From: Phytoseiulus persimilis
Taxonomy: Eukaryota > Arthropoda > Arachnida > Mesostigmata > Phytoseiidae
Length of the DNA stretch: 64,000 nucleotides
Assembly (NCBI GenBank): GCA_037576195.1
Contig: CM075102.1
Location: forward strand, 18,534,745-18,598,744
Direction of reading: 5' to 3'
The notes below the pieces were generated by a model. That model was given only the letters and a program-made list of their open reading frames with translations. It was not told the DNA's origin and did no database searches. This document shows, one piece after another, positions 57,695 to 64,000 of the stretch; position 1 is the first letter of the stretch; each line of letters opens with the position of its first letter. A program made the position numbers and the translations under genes.

Positions 57695-60600
57695 TCGTGT
57701 CTTAGACTCGCGCGATCGATATGTTTGAGCGTCGACATCTTGAAATAATCCGTCTGATTCCGGCTACGCCTGAGCATCTCCCTTCACGCGAAACTGTCCT
57801 GTAGAGACGTGTAGCCATACGCTTAGTCGGCTCAAAACAAGTTTAGCATCGTGGAGTCGAACCAGACGGCTCACAAGCAGCGAAACTAAGCGCTGTGGTC
57901 AGTTCGTGGTCATCATGGGCCTGTGCCGAACGGAAGTGGCAGACAGTTGTATCCTGAGTCCAAGGAGTAGCAATGCAACGGAAACGGCTATGGCTCGAGG
58001 CAACTGATAGTGTCACAGGGACTTTCAGTTGAGCGAAACTCCGATTCGCTCTGTGACTCGGGCTGTAGTAGGTCTCTTCTCACGTCCCAGCGATCTCAAA
58101 TATCTTATTAGCGGCAATTTTGGTAGGCCTGAGCTCAGGATGACTCTTTCGAGCTTGTTGCAAGTTCCGGGACCACAGCGTGCGCCGAACAGATTGAAAA
58201 AAGTCCTAACGGGAGGTCATCATGGAAAACGAGACTACCGCGAGGTGAAGGTTTTCGATACCTGTCCTCTGACAAATCGTCGAAGAGAATCCTATCCTCG
58301 TCCTGATACCGAATGGAGGCGTATCTGTTCTATCTTCCTCCTTCCAGGTCGAAACTTCCACGTATGCAGCCGCCGTGCATCGATCATAACGAGTGTGTAA
58401 GCTAGTGTCGAAACACCGATGAAATTCCCCTGAATCCCGGCCCTGAATTTCAATGACCACGACATCGGATCGTAGCGGTTATCGTCGACGCCATGCCGAT
58501 TCAGTCGTTTCTTGTCGGCTCGTGCAAGTCCTTATTCCAGCTTGGACTCGACAGATTCTGGTCGTTTCCTCAACAAATTCAACCTCCACACGGGATCAGA
58601 CTCGGGAGGTCAGCGACGAGAAACCAGTACTCGACTTCAACAATACTAGTCGAACTGCTCATGATAAGAACGATTTCCGGTCGACTGCACGAGCTTTCGA
58701 AGAACGATAGCATTAGTGGTTGTAGGTGGTCTCGTCGAAGCGCCTCGCTATCTTGTCCGCTCGCCCGCCCGCCTGACTGCCCCTACCCGAGCCAGCGAAT
58801 AGTATCCATCTCTCTCTCCCTTGACTCGCGACGAGTCAATCGTTCGACACAGGACTATCAGGCAACTTTGTGACATTCATGGGTATGATCATCATTCTAA
58901 TGCTGAGAATGGGAGAAACGTTTGTGAGTCCCAGAATCGAAAGTGAGGGTTACATGCATGGTCGAGCGAGTTTATCCTCCGTCGACAAGAGACGCGGGTG
59001 GCAGCACCTGCTGGTCAGAGACCGAGATAAGAAAGAGCAATTCCCAGGCTAATCGATGCGTCGGACTGAGTTTGTCGAGCTTTAAATTTCAGGATCGAAC
59101 GGAGCTCCCTCTCAAACCCTCATAGGGTTTGAGCCTGGAGTTCCTCCCTGACAAGTGCTCAGATTCTCGACCACAATCATCGGAGAAAAACAGGAGAGTC
59201 CTCCATACTTGCGAACGGGTGGCTTGAAACGGCAACCCGGTAGTTGATCTTCGAACCAATGAAGCAACAGGGCCTAGGATTAGGTTCCCGAAAACGGTGA
59301 GAGTCTCGAAGTGCTCAAGTCGTAAGATATTCGACTCATTATCATCCATTCGATTCGGCAGGAGGGAGTTGCGATGATGATGCTCTTCATGCTGAATGAA
59401 GAGGATTCCAGGAACGAGCCCTCCAATATTCTTCCTCATGGCCGCTTCTGGCGTTCTAACATTACCGCACTCGTGAAGACGAAAGAGAGAACGATAAGAG
59501 TCTGTGATCCCTTTTCATCACCAAGAGGTAACCCTTTACGCATTTCGGTGCTCCATGGGCTTAGGTGAATCTAGATTCGTGATACTTCAGAGAATGATAT
59601 CAAATGTCTTCGATTCAGACGATCTTCAGAATAGCAGTCGGGAGTTCATGCTGGAATCTATAGCTACTATTGACTTCTAGTTCCCGCTGTGATTCCGATC
59701 GCACTGTGTTCTCCACCAAACACGGACTATTGAAGAATGGCAAGTAGGAAAGGGTCTAGCCGAATGCGGGGTGGGTAGGTCTCGAGGAGGCTTTCAGGAA
59801 ACGGTGTGTGGGGATGAATGACCCTCTGGCCGGGGAAGGTTTTCCAGCACCAATTGACCCGCGCGGAACTCCCCCATATATCACGTTGTGCAGGTGAATA
59901 CTGGGGTGACCTTGTGTAGCATCCGACCGGACAGAACAACGCTTCCTTCTGAAGACGAACCGGGAGAACAAGCTTTGCTGGAGTAACCCTCATTCGGCAA
60001 AGCTGAAAAAGTTTTCTTTGCGCCTCAATGCCGAGTATTTGCAGAAAAAATTCCAGCCTGATCGGATGAGTGCATCATGCCTCACATGTCAATTTTCATC
60101 TTTGTTTCACAAGCAAGATCCATGTGTCGCTTTCCCGGATGGTGCAGGCAGTTTGCAATGGTACAAAGCCTATCATGGCCTCCCTCATGAGTCATGACCC
60201 ATTTCTGGCGGTACCGTCGGTGTGTTTGAACGGGGATGCTCGAAGCGGCTCGAAAGGAGACTGTCATGTGCCGCAAGTCGAGGCCTAGCTCGATCAGGCA
60301 CTACGCGCTGCACATTACCTAATCTAGCGTACTGGTCCGCGCAGTCCAAGCATCACAGTGGCCGCCTCGCGATGGGTTTCTCGTGCGAGGTCTCGCCCGT
60401 TGGACGATCCGATTGGAGATTTATCCTCGTTCCTGAAGAACCTTTTCTTCTCGTTGTAGAGTCGTGCGAGTCAGCTCAGAGCACCGCCTCCCGGCATAGA
60501 CCCTAGGTAAGCGTTCCGCGGAGGCGGAAGATCGAGAGTTGACCGCGTCACTCCGCGAGAAACATACCGGATCGGAAATGAACAATGCGAGAGCACGATG

Positions 60601-61283
60601 CCCGAATCAAGTCCCCGAGTACTTTCCCGATCCGTTTCAACTTCCGAGATAAAATTCTGCTGCCTGGCAATGGGAGCAGTAGACATTTGTTGTCTCCAGC
60701 TCAGACGTCATGGAGATTCAACACGACGCAATGCGAACATACGATGCTCTGGGGATCCTCTCGGAGTGAAGAGTTACTCTCCAAGCATGTCATGCGCACT
60801 CTCATTTCTCTGTTCGTTCACTTCAGTTCTGTTGTCGCGTACCCGAGTTTGTCTGCCTGCGCGTTCATCTGTGCATAGCGCGGTGTGTTTGTCGGAGGGA
60901 ACGATGGAAATTGATGATACCGCGGTCTGCAATGCCCACTGAAAGCAAGGGTGAAATCTCTGGTGGCCGATGCGATTCCTTGCGGCGGCGGCACGCTCGC
61001 CTGTCCGAGCCATCGCACGAGCGAGCAAGCAAGCAACTCTATGCTATCTTTGGAGCCATCAGTCAAATATTGACAATCCCACGTTGGATGCGGCATCAGA
61101 GATGAAGCTCATCAATGGAAGTTTCTCGTTCTCTTCCCTCCGCACGTCCTCTCCATAGATGGGCTCTTTTAAGATGAGAACTCAATCTACTTCCGAATGG
61201 ATATCGGCGAGTTAGTCGAAGGGTTGTTCATGATAGAGCTGACGAGAGGGCGCGAGACTTTCAAGAATATGAGGGTCACTCAC
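57695..61283. other. Weakly supported region
   Basis: Holds the hairpin at 59.1 kb and small protein-like frames, such as the 71-codon - frame 60686-60471 that opens MSTAPIARQQNFISEVE. None can be tied to splice or polyA signals. Confidence 0.3.
59099..59146. repeat. Inverted repeat / hairpin
   Basis: CTCAAACCCT-CAT-AGGGTTTGAG is a perfect 10-bp stem with a 3-base loop. Imperfect pairing continues outward through GGAGCTCC and GGAGTTCC. It may be a transposon remnant or an RNA hairpin. Confidence 0.6.
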
Positions 61284-61375
61284 TTCGACATCAGTCGACG
61301 GAATCTCTCAGGAACCACCTCGGATTCCAAAAATACGAGGCAATTGAGCCCTTGCTTCTGGACTGATTGGCCCTT
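61284..61375 (-). CDS. Donor-bounded open stretch, possible internal exon
   Basis: Ends at GTCGAA|GTGAGTGA. One frame reads GLNCLVFLESEVVPERFRRL up to the donor. The 5' edge is set only by an upstream TGA. It lies between the branching enzyme and the 57.6-kb stretch on the same strand. Confidence 0.22.
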
Positions 61376-62211
61376 TCCTCAACGGTACCGTTTGAAACCC
61401 GATCGAGGTTCTGTGTTCGAGACATTTGTTCAATTGTTTTAAATCGATTGACTTGCGTCATATCTCAGTGTACAAGTCTAGAATCAGTGAGTGCACGATA
61501 GAATCAACCCTTCAAGACTCTTGCCGCCCCGCTTTCATTAGGAACGATAAGGCTCGTAAAGTCTCCGGTTCCTCCATTCAGAAACCATAGAACGATGATT
61601 TGCCGACTAGACGTGAGCTGAGCACTCCAGGCTCTTCTCCAAAGTTTATGGAAAGGAATCTGCCCCGTGCAGGGATATTCCAGATCCAGCTCAGGATTTA
61701 AGTTCCGCACATGAACCTGGGTGATCCCCGCATTGCCAAAAAAACTTTCCACGTGGCGGCGTTCTCTAAACGAGGGCTACCCGGCCAGCCGCAAAGCTTG
61801 AGGAGCTTGAAAAGAAAACCGAACAAGTTTTATTCGATCGTCATTTTAATAGTAATGGATGTTCGAGTGACGTTGTTGCGACATGTGCAGGTAATGTCAC
61901 TCCTCAACAGATTATTGCGAGATCGCAAATAGCTTGTTCACTAGTCAACAGGTTTCATTGGCACATTCTCCTCAGGGTCGCTACGAGTTTGTGACCCACA
62001 TACGCTCCGTACTCGATTCGAGTCTAATACATTGTTCTGTCCTCACTGTTCAGTGACGTAGCTCGGGATTAAGATCCGCTAGACAGTTTCATACGCGTAA
62101 ATTACCGACTGTTCGATTTGAGGCCGACAGCTGTTTCACAGGTCTGGCCGAACCAATGATGACCAATAGGGCGTCGATCGATCAAGCAATCGAAACTCAA
62201 CGGCGCAGATC

Positions 62212-62313
62212 TCAGCCGGTCTTGGCGAAGACCAGCGCGGTCCGAGAAGGAATGTAGACCAGTACACTGTTTGCCCTGTTCGCGAAACCGTGGGGCTCAG
62301 TGAACGCTTCCAC
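62212..62313 (-). CDS. GBE1: GBE1 last coding exon
   Basis: Acceptor AAATTTCAG, then 33 residues including [13 protein letters not shown], and TGA at 62214-62212. An AATAAA on the - strand at 61829-61834 is a possible but distant polyA signal. Confidence 0.9.
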   Translation of the reverse strand: MEAFTEPHGFANRANSVLVYIPSRTALVFAKTG

Positions 62314-64000
62314 CTGAAATTTGGTTTCATCTTCAGAAAGCATCCCTGATTTTCTAGATTCCCATATGCCCGCAGAACGACCAGAACTCATTGTTGCTCT
62401 CTACTTGAGATCGATCCCTCGAGCTGAATTCGCCAGTGAGAACGCGATACTCACATTCGGGTCGACACGACAGTGACCTTGGAACTTTGCATCGTCACTG
62501 TTCAGCACGATGCTGTATTTGCCAGCAACCTGAAACGGTGTACACGTAGGAGGTAGTTTGAAGTGAGCTTAGAAATGTGAAGGAAACAAAGCGATACGGG
62601 TACAGGCTGAGAAATCACCTCGACGCCAACCCGGTAATCCGGGAAAGACTTCTGTCCGTGGAAGTTTATAACGAAGAGTAACCCTGCTCGTTCGTAGGCG
62701 ACAACCTGAAATAAAGCGGCCCCGAGCTGTGGGATTCCTCGAACAGTTTTCCCCTTCAAGCGAAAGGCTCTCTTCTCCTTGGGAACTGAGAACCTTGACG
62801 GATCGCTCAGGAGAACGTCAAATCCTGGTTTTCGAGGTGGACCGTTCACTGACCTTATCGTCTTCATGCTTCCAGCTAACGTAGGCGGGGTTGGACGCTA
62901 AGTATCCATACTTCTCGTCGAGCTCGTTGAGAGCTTGGTCCCAGTTATTCAAGAACTGATATCTGCAGCCCAATAGGGGATCAGAAATATGCAAGAGCGG
63001 TAAAAACGGACTCAGTTCGGTAACACAAGACTAGCATCATACCTCAACAATTTGTCGTCGATCAAGTTGAACTGTCTCCGAGCATGATGGAAAGAATTGT
63101 TGTTACCAGTACGCGGGAAATCGAGCCATTCCGGATGTCCAAACTCGTTGCCGATAAAGTTCAACCAGCCCTCTCCAGCCATTGAATGCGTGATCAGGCG
63201 GATCAGCTTGTGTAAAGCGATGCCTGGAGTTTCGATCGGAATTACCCATGATTGTCATTATCGTAGAATGTTTTTTCCCGCCTCAGCTTCCTGCGGGACA
63301 CTCGACGTCCCGAATGTACCATTCACACGGCAGGCAAAGACAAAAAAACTCGAGTCCCGCGGTTATTGTTTCCAGGCCCTTCCTCTGATCTGGGTATTCG
63401 TCACGAATGGATGAGAAATGGGTGCTGACGATTGTAGCGATGCTCCAGAATTATGCTCATTCGGCAATGACTTTTTCGTGGGGAAACTTTATCGGAGTGA
63501 AATTATCCAAAAACTTGCGGTCTTTCGATTCATTTGAAATGTCGTGGCGCCCCAAGGCAGAGAGCGCGCTTTTCGTGCTGGCGTCAGAGCGTTAGCCACA
63601 ATCAGATGGATATCTTGAGTGTTAGGGTCATCTTGGAGGCAGCGATCACCAGCGACGCCCTTTCCTCGATTGCTTACTGTGATACAAGGACCTGACGTCG
63701 AACCGTTCTGCTGACAGTATTTCTGAGTCAGCGATAGCCAATGCCGTCTGTTTCTCTCACCCACCTCTATCAATGATGGGCGTGAGCGGCGAAAGAATGC
63801 TCATGTTTGTATACATTTCGGCGTCCATCAGCCAAAACGCGAGTGTTTTGTCGCCCACGAGTGCCTGAAGGGAAAACTCATTGAAAAGAGGAGCCATTCG
63901 GAAGCCGTTTCGGGGTTGCCGACTCGTCGATATCCGAATAAACCCAAGAGTGGGCTGTGAATCTGTTTCCGTCAAGAGATTCCAACCTGGTCATGAGATT
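62212..64000 (-). CDS. GBE1: 1,4-alpha-glucan (glycogen) branching enzyme, 3' part, cut by window edge
   Basis: GH13 enzyme that moves a segment of an alpha-1,4 chain to an alpha-1,6 branch during cytosolic glycogen synthesis. Exons in transcript order are 64000-63987 (partial), 63864-63765, 63223-63043, 62962-62854, 62705-62619, 62529-62455 and 62313-62212, all GT-AG and in phase. About 221 residues are present. They include SHDQALVGDK (the His-Asp of the active site), [67 protein letters not shown] and the C-terminal [13 protein letters not shown]. The order and spacing match animal GBE1. From the RVDPN segment to VYIPSR the length equals the human protein as I recall it, which supports the final splice choice. 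The N-terminal CBM48 region and most of the barrel lie outside the window. Confidence 0.95.
62455..62529 (-). CDS. GBE1: GBE1 exon ([17 protein letters not shown])
   Basis: 25 codons, phase 0 at both ends, with a strong GTGAGT donor after DPN. A weaker donor four bases on would add residues but breaks the length match to the family. Confidence 0.88.
62619..62705 (-). CDS. GBE1: GBE1 exon ([14 protein letters not shown])
   Basis: 29 codons, phase 0 at both ends, encoding the first strands of the C-terminal all-beta domain. Acceptor TTTATTTCAG, donor GTGATT. Confidence 0.93.
62854..62962 (-). CDS. GBE1: GBE1 exon ([19 protein letters not shown])
   Basis: Ends in phase 0 after KHEDDK at a GTCAGT donor. 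The intron before it is 80 nt. Confidence 0.93.
63043..63223 (-). CDS. GBE1: GBE1 exon ([10 protein letters not shown] to NLIDDKLLR)
   Basis: Encodes [20 protein letters not shown], the [14 protein letters not shown] motif and the HHARRQFNL stretch. Acceptor CTCCAG, donor GTATGA. Confidence 0.95.
63765..63864 (-). CDS. GBE1: GBE1 exon (ALVGDK to PIIDRG)
   Basis: Acceptor TTTCCCTTCAG, donor GTGGGT. Carries [20 protein letters not shown] and [13 protein letters not shown], almost invariant in animal enzymes. It ends in phase 1. Confidence 0.95.
63987..64000 (-). CDS. GBE1: GBE1 exon, partial at window edge
   Basis: Only the last 14 nt are present: the end of a Glu-type codon, then SHDQ, then a GTTGGA donor. 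SHDQ holds the conserved catalytic-site Asp of the branching enzyme family. Confidence 0.85.

Noticed and set aside
1-64000. CRISPR arrays, rRNA genes and functional tRNA genes
   Set aside because: No regular repeat-spacer array, no rRNA-like sequence, and the tRNA-like boxes found are spaced too widely for real tRNAs.

Overview
The window looks like a stretch of an animal nuclear genome. The genes carry GT-AG introns, AATAAA polyadenylation signals and long first introns, there is no bacterial-style operon, and base composition is near 50% GC with few repeats. The recognisable proteins are metazoan: two LIM-only (LMO/rhombotin/Beadex-type) transcription cofactors and a glycogen branching enzyme. 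An arthropod, perhaps a mite or tick, is my best guess. That placement is inference, because nothing in the window fixes the taxon.

Centre (about 22.3-53.7 kb): two LMO paralogues lie tail to tail. LMO-A runs on the + strand from 22,488 to 36,715 (six coding exons, 361 aa). LMO-B runs on the - strand from 53,370 to 38,677 (four coding exons, 254 aa). Each begins with a short Gln/Pro/Ser-rich exon ending in phase 1, followed by a first intron of 9.8 or 11.2 kb and then the LIM exons. The stop codons are about 2 kb apart. An NRF1-type GCATGCGC palindrome sits 200-270 bp before each start codon. The big introns are mostly featureless. They hold a possible decayed coding fragment (26.4-27.0 kb), a tRNA-like SINE candidate (23.9 kb) and a 636-bp terminal-inverted-repeat element (51.4-52.0 kb).

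Left flank (1-22 kb): small genes. A single-exon coiled-coil protein with its own polyA signal (2.3-3.0 kb, -). A three-exon secreted cysteine-rich protein (4.85-5.41 kb, +). A small single-pass membrane protein (8.0-8.3 kb, -). A second secreted cysteine-rich gene (9.0-9.6 kb, -). A basic/acidic protein with a polyA signal 23 nt after its stop (12.9-13.7 kb, -), whose reading frame continues upstream across one in-frame TAA. Between 13.8 and 22.3 kb I found nothing I can support.

Right flank (53.7-64 kb): several donor- or acceptor-bounded open stretches on the - strand (56.2, 57.6 and 61.3 kb) hint at one or more unrecognised genes. The last 1.8 kb holds the 3' half of a glycogen branching enzyme gene (-), cut by the window edge inside the exon carrying the catalytic Ser-His-Asp-Gln motif.

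The LMO genes and the branching enzyme are secure because family motifs, splice phases and total lengths all agree. The small genes rest on reading frame, splice signals, signal peptides and polyA signals alone, and their functions are unknown.
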